Assembly (NCBI GenBank): GCA_002855745.1
Contig: NDWX01000005.1
Coordinates: 56,878 to 120,877 of the forward strand
Length of the DNA stretch: 64,000 nt
DNA from: Thermofilum sp. NZ13
Lineage (GTDB): Archaea; Thermoproteota; Thermoprotei; Thermofilales; Thermofilaceae
Reading direction: 5' to 3'
Of this stretch, positions 14,746 to 22,875 are shown piece by piece (positions within the stretch are counted from its first letter, which is position 1; the number at the start of each line of letters is the position of its first letter). The notes beneath the pieces are model-generated. The model was not told where the DNA came from. It was given only the letters and a program-made list of their open reading frames with translations, and did not search any database. A program made the translations under genes and the position numbers.

Positions 14746-16003
14746 AACCGTAGCCTATGAGCCTCCACCTCCCAGCTATCTGCCTTGATATCGCTACGCG
14801 TGCACCCCTGTCAGCTACGATGGGGATTTTGAGTTTTATGTGAGCGCTGTCGGACCGCGCCGAGGTCACTAGGCCGACCGATAGGGAAGTCCCCACATTC
14901 AGCATAACAGCCTCGTTTGTTTTCAGAGGCTCGACTTTGAGGGGCTGGTCCGCGCCCACGACTCTCTCGAGCAGGTGGACCTCTACCTCCACGTCGTAAA
15001 GGGGCTCTGGAAGCGTTCCGGGTTTGCCCACAACGTTCCCGATGAGGTTGTCCGCCTTTGTTATGCTTGGGTCAAGCTCGGTCCCTATGGCTATGAGCCC
15101 GCCTGGGTATGCGACTTCTAGCGGCTCGTTTCCGGACTTCAGCGAGGTTATGGTCGTGTAGAGGGGCTGGTAGATCTCCTGGTTCCCCTTCTTCACCTTC
15201 AGGCCTGGCTGTATCTCAACCTCATCTCCGACCCTGAATTTTCCCTGGACTATTGTTCCGCCTAGGACCCCGCCTACAAGATTTTTCACAGGCGTACCCG
15301 GTTTATTCACATCGAACGACCTAGCCACGAGCATCCTCGGCGGGAGTGTGGGATCGCGCTTAGGGATCGGTACGTACTTTTCGAGAGCCCACACCAGCGC
15401 GTCTATGTTAACTTTGTGCAGCGCTGAGATCGGGATAATCGGGGCATCTTCAGCCCATGTACCCTCTAGGAATCTTTTTATCTCCTGGTAACTCTCCCGG
15501 GCTCTCTCCTTGCTGACGACGTCTATCTTGTTCTGGACGACGATTAGCCTCCGTACTCCTATAATGTCAAGTGCGGTGAAGTGCTCCCTGGTTTGTGGCT
15601 GAGGACACTCCTTGGTCGCGTCTATTACCAGAAGAGCCGCGTCCATCATCGCGGAGCCTGCGAGCATTATAGACATGAGCATCTCGTGCCCTGGAACGTC
15701 TACGAATGAAACCTTTCTGACGTACTCCAGTGGCGTCCCACAGTATTTACACTTCATGTCCTCAGGTAGATTTGCCGAAGTGTAATACTTCTGGGGTGGT
15801 GGACACTTAGGGCACTGGTATATTGCGGTGTCGGCGTACCCTATTTTCAAAGTAATGCCCCTCTTCAGCTCCTCTGAGTGCTGCGACGCCCAGATGCCGG
15901 TGAGGGCCTGGATGAGCGTTGTCTTACCGTGGTCTACGTGACCGGCGGTGCCTATGTTCACGAGAGGTTGCCTCTTAATAGCCTCCTCGAACTCCTTATC
16001 CAT
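14735..16003 (-). CDS. eif2g: Translation initiation factor aIF2 gamma subunit
   Basis: This 422-residue GTPase has GHVDHGKTTLIQALTG (G1), the switch region with RGITLKIGYAD, a zinc knuckle CPKC ... CKYC near residues 64-88, VDVPGHEMLM (G3) and VQNKIDVV (G4). Domains II and III follow. The gamma subunit carries Met-tRNAi to the small subunit within aIF2. The length fits. It lies convergent to the HIT gene and downstream of argS on the same strand. Confidence 0.96.
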   Translation of the reverse strand: MDKEFEEAIKRQPLVNIGTAGHVDHGKTTLIQALTGIWASQHSEELKRGITLKIGYADTAIYQCPKCPPPQKYYTSANLPEDMKCKYCGTPLEYVRKVSFVDVPGHEMLMSIMLAGSAMMDAALLVIDATKECPQPQTREHFTALDIIGVRRLIVVQNKIDVVSKERARESYQEIKRFLEGTWAEDAPIIPISALHKVNIDALVWALEKYVPIPKRDPTLPPRMLVARSFDVNKPGTPVKNLVGGVLGGTIVQGKFRVGDEVEIQPGLKVKKGNQEIYQPLYTTITSLKSGNEPLEVAYPGGLIAIGTELDPSITKADNLIGNVVGKPGTLPEPLYDVEVEVHLLERVVGADQPLKVEPLKTNEAVMLNVGTSLSVGLVTSARSDSAHIKLKIPIVADRGARVAISRQIAGRWRLIGYGFIH

Positions 16004-16040
16004 GACAACACCCAGTGCTTTCAGTCGTCGCGAGTTTATA

Positions 16041-17963
16041 TTACATTCTCTCTGGTGGTTCGATGCCGAGGAGGCTCATTCCATTGTAGAGAACCTGGGC
16101 GACCGCTTTCACAAGCACCAGCCTTGCCTCGCGCATCCCCTCCGGAGCCTTGAGCACGGGAGTTGTATCGTAGTACTTGTTGAACTCGGCAGCGAGGTTG
16201 TTGAGGTAAAGTGTTACCAGATCAGGCCTCAGGCTGTCGGCGGCCTCTCTCACCACAGATGGAAACTCTCCAAGCGCCAGCACGACGCTTTTCTCCTCCT
16301 CTCCGAGAAGCCCTGGGTCGCCCCTCGGGCTGGGCAACCCCTGCTCCTCTGCCTTCCTGAGTATGCTTAATGCCCGCACATACGAGTACTGCACAAAGGG
16401 CCCGCTGTTCTGTTCAAAGTCCAGGACACGCTCCCAATTGAAGGTGATCGTGCGGTTGGGCGTTTGGCTGAGGAAGAAGAACTTCAAAGCCCCTATACCT
16501 ATCTTCTCAGCGTCTCTCTCGCTACCTAGCCCTCTCTTACGTATCTCATCGCGTGCTCTGTTAACGGCTTCTGCTATGATCTCGTCTGCGGTCACGTAGA
16601 CACCTCTTCTGCTGGTCATCCTCACCCCCGGCAGTACAACCATCTCGTAGGCGTAGTGTATCAGCCTCCTCCCGATATCCCTGTATCCCAGCGCGTAGAG
16701 TGCAAGCCTCAGCTGGGCCTGCGCTAGGCTCTGCTGGGTCGCTATAACGTTTATGACCCTGTCGGCCCTCGATAGCTTCCAGATGGAGTAGGCGATATCT
16801 CTTGTCGTGTAGAGGGTTGTCCCGTCCGACCTTTTAAGAGTTAGAGGCGTGACAGCAAATCCCTGGGGTATCGCGGCGGCATCGCGGACCTCTGCGGACT
16901 CGGCCAGCTTGTCTGCCCGGAACACTAAGGCTCCCTCCTTCCTCTCAACGAGCCCCGTCTCACTTAGTTTTCTGATGACCTCCTCCGTGGCGCCGCTCCA
17001 TACGGTTATTTCGCTCTCCCAGTCCCAGCTGTCGAACCCCACGCCAAGCCTATTGAGCGTCTGCTTGATGCCCTCCAAGCAGGTGTTGATCGTCTCTCGC
17101 GTAAGCTTTACAGCCCAAGGCTCTCCTTCCTCGTAGCCCCTGTTAATAGCCCTTATCTCTCCTTCAGGCTCTGCGCTCGATTTGATGGCTTCTGCGAGTC
17201 TATTGAAAGCATCAGGGTACTTTTCGCTGTATTCCCGGAGCCTTGCCACGTACTCGTCTATCTTGCTGTTAAGCTCTGCCACGCGCTCGGGCTCTTCCTC
17301 CCGCGAAACCTCTTCCCTAAGTTTCCGCACCTCGATCATCAGGTTCACCATCGTGTATACCGCGCCAACGAAGTAGTCCGGTTTCTCCGTGTACCTAAGA
17401 TCCTTCACATACCGGAAGCCGTAAACGGCGTACGCCACTTGAAGCCCCACGTCATCAACGTAGAAGTGCGCCCGAACCTCGTGGCCGCGGGATCTCAGCA
17501 ACCTAACCAATGAGTCCCCCAGAACAGCGTTCCTCAGGTGGCCAATGTGAAGCGGATGAATCGGGTTAGCGCTCACAAACTCGACAATTATCCTCTCAGT
17601 TTTCTCGCTCAGAAGCTCCCCGTACCGGGGACCGAGCTCTAAGATGGAGTCCAGAACCACTGGGGCGTACTCCTTGACGTTAACGTTCAGATTTAGGAAG
17701 TCTCCGACGATCCCCCTGGGGGCAAGCAAGGGGTGCTCCACTCTATTCAAGGCCTCTCCGAGCTTACTGCGCACAAGGTCTGCTGGCAGGCCAACCTCCT
17801 TGTACAGCCTGAAAAGCGGGACAGATAGGTCGCCGTAACGCTTAAGCGGCCTGGTAACCTCCACGGCGCTTAGACTTACCGGTATTTCCGCCGCATCACC
17901 CAACCTTGCGACGTACCCCCTGACTTTCTCCTTGAGGTAGTCGAACGGTGAGATAATAGCCAT
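16041..17963 (-). CDS. argS: Arginyl-tRNA synthetase
   Basis: This ~640-residue class I synthetase has an N-terminal Add1 tRNA-binding domain, the HIGH signature in NPIHPLHIGHLRNAVLGDSL near residue 135, and a KMSKS equivalent in PGVRMTSRRGVYVT. The C-terminal DALR-type anticodon-binding region ends in QVLYNGMSLLGIEPPERM. The ATG at 17963 (MAIISPFDYLKEKV) is preferred; an open frame 18 codons further has no family support. The gene is followed by eif2g after 37 bases and is divergent from tRNA-Phe. Confidence 0.93.
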   Translation of the reverse strand: MAIISPFDYLKEKVRGYVARLGDAAEIPVSLSAVEVTRPLKRYGDLSVPLFRLYKEVGLPADLVRSKLGEALNRVEHPLLAPRGIVGDFLNLNVNVKEYAPVVLDSILELGPRYGELLSEKTERIIVEFVSANPIHPLHIGHLRNAVLGDSLVRLLRSRGHEVRAHFYVDDVGLQVAYAVYGFRYVKDLRYTEKPDYFVGAVYTMVNLMIEVRKLREEVSREEEPERVAELNSKIDEYVARLREYSEKYPDAFNRLAEAIKSSAEPEGEIRAINRGYEEGEPWAVKLTRETINTCLEGIKQTLNRLGVGFDSWDWESEITVWSGATEEVIRKLSETGLVERKEGALVFRADKLAESAEVRDAAAIPQGFAVTPLTLKRSDGTTLYTTRDIAYSIWKLSRADRVINVIATQQSLAQAQLRLALYALGYRDIGRRLIHYAYEMVVLPGVRMTSRRGVYVTADEIIAEAVNRARDEIRKRGLGSERDAEKIGIGALKFFFLSQTPNRTITFNWERVLDFEQNSGPFVQYSYVRALSILRKAEEQGLPSPRGDPGLLGEEEKSVVLALGEFPSVVREAADSLRPDLVTLYLNNLAAEFNKYYDTTPVLKAPEGMREARLVLVKAVAQVLYNGMSLLGIEPPERM

Positions 17964-18093
17964 CGAGCTCACCGAATCCTTACAGTAACTTAAAAGTTTG
18001 CGAGCGTTTGGTCTCAAGTAAAGAACTTAGGGAGAGGCGGAACACCGTTGGCGAAACCCATTTATTTCCCGGTTGCGACAACTCTGTAGACAA

Positions 18094-18182
18094 GCCGGGG
18101 TAGCTCAGCTGGGAGAGCGCTCGGCTGAAGTCTCCCGCCTGCAGAAACCGAGAGGTCCCGGGTTCAAATCCCGGCCCCGGCA
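18094..18182 (+). tRNA. tRNA-Phe (GAA) with a 16-base intron
   Basis: The acceptor is GCCGGGG/CCCCGGC with discriminator A, and CCA is encoded (18183-18185). The D arm TAGCTCAGCTGGGAGAGC, anticodon stem CTCGG/CCGAG, loop CTGAAGA with anticodon GAA (18127-18129) and T arm CCGGGTTCAAATCCCGG are all present. The intron occupies 18131-18146, the canonical archaeal position between bases 37 and 38. Confidence 0.95.
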
Positions 18183-18201
18183 CCACTGCTATTGACTGCT
18201 A

Positions 18202-19218
18202 CTATTTCCCGAGGGGCGTTTCCTCTATAATCATGCCGTTGAGAAGGGGGCTTCTCTCGATCACCTTCCCCCTGTTTATGAGGTCGCCTAGGAAGAAGTG
18301 CAGAACACCCCTCGGGTACAGGCTCGCAATCTCACCAAACCCGGGTTTAAGCTCGTGGTACTCGACCTCAAGCGTGGTTCCCTCATCGGTCACGAGTTGA
18401 TGGGGTCTCGCGATCACGGTGGCTGCTCGGTAGTACCTGAGGCCCGTCTGCTGGTAGTCCTTTACCGCCACGGGGCAGAAGTGGACCGTTACGCTGTAGC
18501 CTTTCTCCTCCACAGCGGCTATTACTCTCAAAGCGGTGGCCCTGCTGCCCTCGGCGCTCCTGTAGTCCTTCGACATCCTGAAGCCTCTTAGCAAGAGAGA
18601 AGAGTAGTTGGTTTCGGTGAATTCAAGCTCGTTCAAGTTCACAAACTGTAGCTCATGCTTCTCTGCCAGATCCACTATCTTTAAGAGGCTTTCATCGTCA
18701 CCCGGGAGAGCGGGGTATTCGAGCCCGAGATCAAGCTGATCGGCGTACTCCTTCGCCAGCTTGATCTTCTCCTCTAACACTTCAAGGGGGGCGTGGATCC
18801 TCAGCTCGTCGAGGCCCGCCTCGACAAGGCTCCTTAAGTTCTCCCGCGTGAGCAGGACCCCGCTTGTGTACAGGTGCACGTGGAAGCCCGCACCGAAAAC
18901 GCTCTTTAAGTACTTTATCACACTCACAGCTCTCTTGAGGCGCGACAGCGGCTCCCCGCCCGTGAGGCTTGCTCCTCTCGAGGCTGATCTGAGAACCTCG
19001 GCCCTCAGGGTTTTCTCAAGCATGTCCTCCCCTGTTTGAACCTCGTTAACGAACACAACGTCCCTGTTTTTCCGCTCGGTGCTGAGGGGACAATAAAAGC
19101 AACGGAGCGGGCACATGCCTGTTAAAAAAACAACGGTTTTTAAGCCCTCTTGGCAGAGCCTGCAACCCGCCGGCAGCTCCCCGTATACGACGCTTCCGCT
19201 GCGCAACCGGCGCGGCAT
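18202..19218 (-). CDS. Radical SAM protein of unknown substrate
   Basis: This 338-residue protein has the radical SAM cluster motif CPLRCFYC near residue 36, preceded by a CRLC pair, followed by SLTGGEPLSRLK (the GGE motif) and HVHLYTSGVLL. It resembles the archaeal COG2108 group, whose substrate is unknown. The N-terminal CRLC may add cluster ligands. Its ATG overlaps the stop of the UPF0147 gene (TAATG), so both are coupled. No partner identifies the reaction. Confidence 0.8.
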   Translation of the reverse strand: MPRRLRSGSVVYGELPAGCRLCQEGLKTVVFLTGMCPLRCFYCPLSTERKNRDVVFVNEVQTGEDMLEKTLRAEVLRSASRGASLTGGEPLSRLKRAVSVIKYLKSVFGAGFHVHLYTSGVLLTRENLRSLVEAGLDELRIHAPLEVLEEKIKLAKEYADQLDLGLEYPALPGDDESLLKIVDLAEKHELQFVNLNELEFTETNYSSLLLRGFRMSKDYRSAEGSRATALRVIAAVEEKGYSVTVHFCPVAVKDYQQTGLRYYRAATVIARPHQLVTDEGTTLEVEYHELKPGFGEIASLYPRGVLHFFLGDLINRGKVIERSPLLNGMIIEETPLGK

Positions 19219-19481
19219 TAATCCTTAACCTGCTCGAGCAAGGATGTTACCTGCCAGATTTTAGTGCGCGCAAACAGCGGCATGTTAGGATCGGTTGATA
19301 TCTCATCCAGCTTCGAGATAACCGTTGCTGCTCGGAGCCCAGTGGACATTTTCGGATCCATGAGGATCTCTATAGACTCTGTGGCCACTCTCCTGATGTT
19401 TCTCGGAACCCCTCTGTCATCAGCGATCTGCTTGAGAATCTCGATGGCGTTCCTTATCTGAGGAGGCATCTCCTGAGCCAT
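19218..19481 (-). CDS. UPF0147 family protein
   Basis: The protein has about 87 residues and is all-helical, with the conserved archaeal segments DRGVPRNIRRVATESIEIL and LDEISTDPNMP.FART. No function is established for the family. ATG 19481 (MAQEMPP) follows a G-rich ribosome site; four earlier codons are possible. A TATA-like box in the 12-base palindrome at 19509-19520 would give a short leader. It is coupled to the radical SAM gene. Confidence 0.85.
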   Translation of the reverse strand: MAQEMPPQIRNAIEILKQIADDRGVPRNIRRVATESIEILMDPKMSTGLRAATVISKLDEISTDPNMPLFARTKIWQVTSLLEQVKD

Positions 19482-19508
19482 ACCCCCACCCAACCCCCCA
19501 TAGTCCGC

Positions 19509-19520
19509 TTGAGGTTATAA
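19509..19520. promoter_or_regulatory. Palindromic TATA box, possibly bidirectional
   Basis: AGGTTATAACCT is a perfect 12-base palindrome. It lies about 30 bases from the UPF0147 start on one side and about 27 bases from the first base of the inverted-repeat RNA candidate at 19545 on the other, so one box could serve both directions. Confidence 0.45.
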
Positions 19521-19544
19521 CCTTATTGTCGCTACACGAGTTAG

Positions 19545-19626
19545 GGTAGCTCACTCTACGCCTTTGCGCCCTTGAACCCCGCGAAGAGCTTGTGTCCTCG
19601 CGGTCTGCTAGACCGCTCGAGCTACC
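19545..19626. ncRNA. Candidate structured RNA in the UPF0147-fprA spacer
   Basis: An 8-bp perfect closing stem GGTAGCTC/GAGCTACC (19545-19552 with 19619-19626) encloses a 9-pair inner hairpin at 19579-19603 (7-base loop). The inner stem has one A-C mismatch on the + strand but a G-U pair on the minus strand, which hints at a minus-strand transcript, whereas the TATA palindrome favours the + strand. It contains GTTCAA-like sequence but no valid tRNA fold. It may be a guide RNA; the identity is unknown. Confidence 0.35.
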
Positions 19627-19702
19627 AGCGCCTTACGGTCCATAGACTCCAGCCTTCACCCCCCGGCAACAAATATTACGGGTGTCTTGCTAAATACTCA
19701 CA

Positions 19703-20893
19703 ATGAGCGTAAAAACCCACGTTGCTGAGGTCACGCGCGATCTCTACGTTCTCCGCGTGGATGATGAGAAGATCCGGTACTTCGAAGCCCTATGGGAGAT
19801 CCCGGAGCGTATATCCTACAACGCTTACCTTCTCCTTAAGGGCGATCACGTCGTTCTTTTCGACGGGTGGAAGTCCAGCTACTCCACCCTGCTTCTTGAA
19901 AGCATCGAAAAAATCGTGAGCCCACGCGACATAACGGAGGTGGTGGTGCACCACCTCGAGCCTGATCACTCGGGAAGCATCCCAGCGCTACTTAGAGTTA
20001 ACGAGAAGGCGGTCTTCATGGGACACCCCCTAGCAGGCAAAATGCTCTCCAGCTTCTACGGCGTGAGCAGGTTTAAGCCAATACCTGACAACTCCCCTCT
20101 GGATCTAGGAGCAAAAGCCAGGTTCATCCACATCCCCTGGCTACACTGGCCCGAAACATCTGCGACATTCTTGGAGGAGGAGGGCGTTCTCCTGACGTGC
20201 GATGCGTTCGGGAGCTACTCTCTACCACCCCTCTTCGACGACAACGCTGACCTCGCCGCACTCGAGCAGGCGATAACCAAGTACTTCGTCACAGTGATTG
20301 GCCACTATGCTCCCTTCGTGGGCCGCGCGCTTAGAAAAATGGAGGAGCTATCGATTAGCCCTCGGGTGATTGCTCCGGGCCACGGGACAATTTGGCGGCG
20401 TAACATCAACTGGGTACTAAGCCTGTACGCTAGGCTCAGTAGTGATCAACTGGGGAATAGAGTAACGATCACCTATGTGACCATGTACGGCGGCACTGAG
20501 CCGGCCGTCGAGGCCGTAAAGCAAGCGCTCAGGGAGAAAGGCGTGGAGGTCGCGGTATACCGGTTCTCCGACGAGACCCGAGACAGTATTGCCGAGGCCT
20601 TAGCGAGCATGGCTCAGTCGAGGCTAGTGGTTCTCGGGGCCGCCACCTACGAGTCTGATGCACAGCCGCTGATGAGGTTCCTGGTGGATCTGATCGGCGA
20701 AAAGCTGTCCTACCGGAAGAATCTCCCCTTCCTTGTGCTCTCGCCATACGGGTGGGGAGGCGTTGCCGGTAAGAAGATTGCGGAGCGTCTCCGATCCTAC
20801 GGCTTCACGGCGGTGGAGTTTGTAGAGTGGGAGGGCAGGTTCACCGACCAAGTGGCGGGCAGAATCCGGGATTCGCTGTCGAAACTCACCTAA
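19703..20893 (+). CDS. fprA: A-type flavoprotein (FprA/ROO-like diiron oxidoreductase)
   Basis: This 396-residue protein joins a metallo-beta-lactamase diiron domain and a flavodoxin domain. Diiron ligands are visible in HHLEPDHSGS near residue 81 (H-x-E-x-D-H), LHWPETSATF near 147, CDAFGSY near 166 and APGHGTIW near 227. The flavodoxin half starts at TYVTMYGGTEPAVEAV. Such enzymes reduce O2 to water or NO to N2O, protecting anaerobes. A TATA-like AAATATTA at 19671 places initiation next to the ATG, so the mRNA is nearly leaderless. Confidence 0.9.
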   Translation: MSVKTHVAEVTRDLYVLRVDDEKIRYFEALWEIPERISYNAYLLLKGDHVVLFDGWKSSYSTLLLESIEKIVSPRDITEVVVHHLEPDHSGSIPALLRVNEKAVFMGHPLAGKMLSSFYGVSRFKPIPDNSPLDLGAKARFIHIPWLHWPETSATFLEEEGVLLTCDAFGSYSLPPLFDDNADLAALEQAITKYFVTVIGHYAPFVGRALRKMEELSISPRVIAPGHGTIWRRNINWVLSLYARLSSDQLGNRVTITYVTMYGGTEPAVEAVKQALREKGVEVAVYRFSDETRDSIAEALASMAQSRLVVLGAATYESDAQPLMRFLVDLIGEKLSYRKNLPFLVLSPYGWGGVAGKKIAERLRSYGFTAVEFVEWEGRFTDQVAGRIRDSLSKLT

Positions 20894-20951
20894 AAACAAC
20901 GAAGGGCGTAATACCTAAAAATTAATCTGGCTGTTTTCGAGGAGAAAGGTA

Positions 20952-22262
20952 ATGGAGTCGTTGCGTAGCGGTCTTTTAGGCGTGCTCGAGAAGATAAAGA
21001 ACTCTGTTCTCCTGGACACTAAAGAGGTCGACGCTATAATCCGGGAGCTACAGAGAGTTCTCCTCAGGGCTGACGTGGATGTTAAACTCGTGCTCGAAGT
21101 ATCTGAACGGGTCAAGAAGAAGTTTTTCTCCCAGGAGGTGCCTCCGGGCTTCAGCAAGCGCGAGGTGCTAATAAAGATTCTCTACGACGAGCTCGTGTCG
21201 CTTCTGGGAGGCGAGGCCGCTACCCCCTACACCGTCGAGAGAGTCCCGTTCAGAATCATGCTGGTCGGTATCGAGGGTTCCGGGAAGACGACGACGGCAG
21301 CGAAGCTAGCCAAGTACCTGAAGGAAAGTGGGTATAAGGTTGGTTTAATTGCCGCTGACACGTACAGGCCCGGTGCCTACGATCAGCTCCGGCAGCTTGC
21401 TGACGCGATAGGCGTCGAATTATACGGTGACCCGCAGTCCAAGGACCCCGTCCGCGTAGTAGAAGAGGGGGTGAAGCTGCTCGCGGAGAAGAATATCCAG
21501 GTTTTCGTAATAGACACGGCGGGGCGCCACAAGGACGAGGAAGCTCTTATGCAAGAGGTCTCCGAAATATACAGTAAGCTCAGGCCTGACGACGTAATTT
21601 TGGTTGTCGACGCGACTCAAGGAAAGGACGTGGCCAAGCAGGCCAGAGCTTTCAAGGAGGTAGTACCTCTGGGGCACGTCATTGTAACAAAGCTAGATGG
21701 CTCGGCCAAGGGCGGCGGCGCGCTTTCGGCTGTGGCGCAAACGGGCACTCGCGTGGCCTTTATCGGCACCGGCGAGAAGCTAGATGATTTCGAGGCGTTC
21801 GACCCCCACAAGTTCGTAGCCAGGCTACTAGGAATGCCCGACCTAGAGGGTATCCTCAGAAGGTTCAAAGCAGCTGAAGAGCGGGAAAGGGAGAGAGCTA
21901 AACTGATCGCAACAGGTAAGATCACACTACTAGACCTTCGCGAACAGCTCCTCGAGCTCAGAAAACTGGGGCCGCTTTCAAAGGTCTTGGAGATGCTCGG
22001 TGGATCGCCTTTACCGGTCAAGGGCTCACTCGAGGGCGGTGAGGAGGAGATGGGTAAATGGATAGCCATCATGAACTCAATGACCGAGGAGGAGCTTCTC
22101 AAACCCGAGATAATAGACAGGTCCCGCATGCTTAGGATCGCCCGCGGATCAGGAACCACGGTCAGGGATGTCAAAAGGCTCCTCGAGTCCTATAATCAGA
22201 TGAAGAAGCTGATGAAGCAACTCTACAGGTCTCGAAGACGCATAACGGGGTTCCCAGCCTGA
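20952..22262 (+). CDS. srp54: Signal recognition particle GTPase SRP54
   Basis: This 436-residue protein has an N-domain, a G-domain with GIEGSGKTTTAAKLAKYL (G1), DTYRPGAYDQLRQLAD, VIDTAGRHK (G3), TKLDGSAKGG (G4) and GTGEKLDDFEAFDP, and a short M-domain rich in Met (MGKWIAIMNSMTEEEL, SRMLRIARGSGTTVRDV) that binds SRP RNA and signal peptides. It targets nascent membrane proteins. Its TGA overlaps a CTG codon that appears to start the following TrmY-like gene. Confidence 0.96.
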   Translation: MESLRSGLLGVLEKIKNSVLLDTKEVDAIIRELQRVLLRADVDVKLVLEVSERVKKKFFSQEVPPGFSKREVLIKILYDELVSLLGGEAATPYTVERVPFRIMLVGIEGSGKTTTAAKLAKYLKESGYKVGLIAADTYRPGAYDQLRQLADAIGVELYGDPQSKDPVRVVEEGVKLLAEKNIQVFVIDTAGRHKDEEALMQEVSEIYSKLRPDDVILVVDATQGKDVAKQARAFKEVVPLGHVIVTKLDGSAKGGGALSAVAQTGTRVAFIGTGEKLDDFEAFDPHKFVARLLGMPDLEGILRRFKAAEERERERAKLIATGKITLLDLREQLLELRKLGPLSKVLEMLGGSPLPVKGSLEGGEEEMGKWIAIMNSMTEEELLKPEIIDRSRMLRIARGSGTTVRDVKRLLESYNQMKKLMKQLYRSRRRITGFPA

Positions 22263-22771
22263 AGAGACGAATCATTGTTTCGGCGCCCAGCTCGATCCTT
22301 CGCGATGAAAAGCCGCTACTCGCCAGGACAATCTCGTCCGCATTCTACCTTTCGCACGGTATACGTCGAAACGTCACTCTCGCCATCCACTTAGGCGATA
22401 GGGGTTATCTGGTAACGTTTTTAGGGGAAAAGTTAAGGCACGTGCACGTAGATGAGCGCTCACTGCTGGGATTAATCAAAAAAATTGAGGTCGCCGTGGA
22501 GCGTGGGGTGAAGAAATCCCGGTTACACGACGGAGTTTTTCTAGAACGCACCTCGACCTTTGAAGAACGCGTGGACTATGTCGTGGTGCGTAACGGCTCA
22601 CCGCTCGAAACCGCGCTGCGCGGATTTCCGGAGACTCTCACGGTGCTCATCCCGCACAAGCTAGCCTTAACCGTGGGTGCTCCGAGTATAACCATCACAG
22701 CCTTGCCAAAGCCGGTCGACGTAACGATCGCGATCCTCAATATTAAACTGGACAGGCTTTGCGGCCAATAG
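22259..22771 (+). CDS. TrmY-like SPOUT protein, apparent CTG start
   Basis: The frame is open from the srp54 stop, but no ATG, GTG or TTG occurs before a GTG at 22442. The 60 codons before that GTG are clearly conserved: ARTISSAFYLSHGIRRNV and LVTFLGEKLRHVHVDER match the TrmY pattern (SAFFLSHDIR, GSEL...DER). The only candidate near the true N-terminus is CTG at 22259, overlapping the srp54 TGA as CTGA. The product would have 170 residues. The C-terminal knot lacks the usual SAM-loop consensus kept by the 2782-3384 copy, so it may be a diverged or partner subunit. Confidence 0.65.
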   Translation: MKRRIIVSAPSSILRDEKPLLARTISSAFYLSHGIRRNVTLAIHLGDRGYLVTFLGEKLRHVHVDERSLLGLIKKIEVAVERGVKKSRLHDGVFLERTSTFEERVDYVVVRNGSPLETALRGFPETLTVLIPHKLALTVGAPSITITALPKPVDVTIAILNIKLDRLCGQ

Positions 22772-22842
22772 CATCGCGTTTTTCCCAGGGGGACGCTGGC
22801 GCTACTCTGCGAGCGGGTTCTGCAAACTACACCTTGAAAAGC

Positions 22843-22862
22843 AGAGGCCAAAAGTGGCCTTC
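22843..22862. terminator. Hairpin between convergent genes
   Basis: AGAGGCC-AAAAGT-GGCCTTC forms a short GC-rich hairpin in the spacer between the TrmY-like gene (+) and cbf5 (-). Its position suits a bidirectional transcription end. Archaeal termination often relies on T-tracts instead, so this is tentative. Confidence 0.25.
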
Positions 22863-22875
22863 TCGATGAGGTCTA

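Noticed and set aside
19545..19626. tRNA or permuted tRNA in the UPF0147-fprA spacer
   Set aside because: A GTTCAA-like stretch and TAGCTC are present, but D stem, anticodon loop (no T33) and T stem cannot be formed in normal or permuted order.
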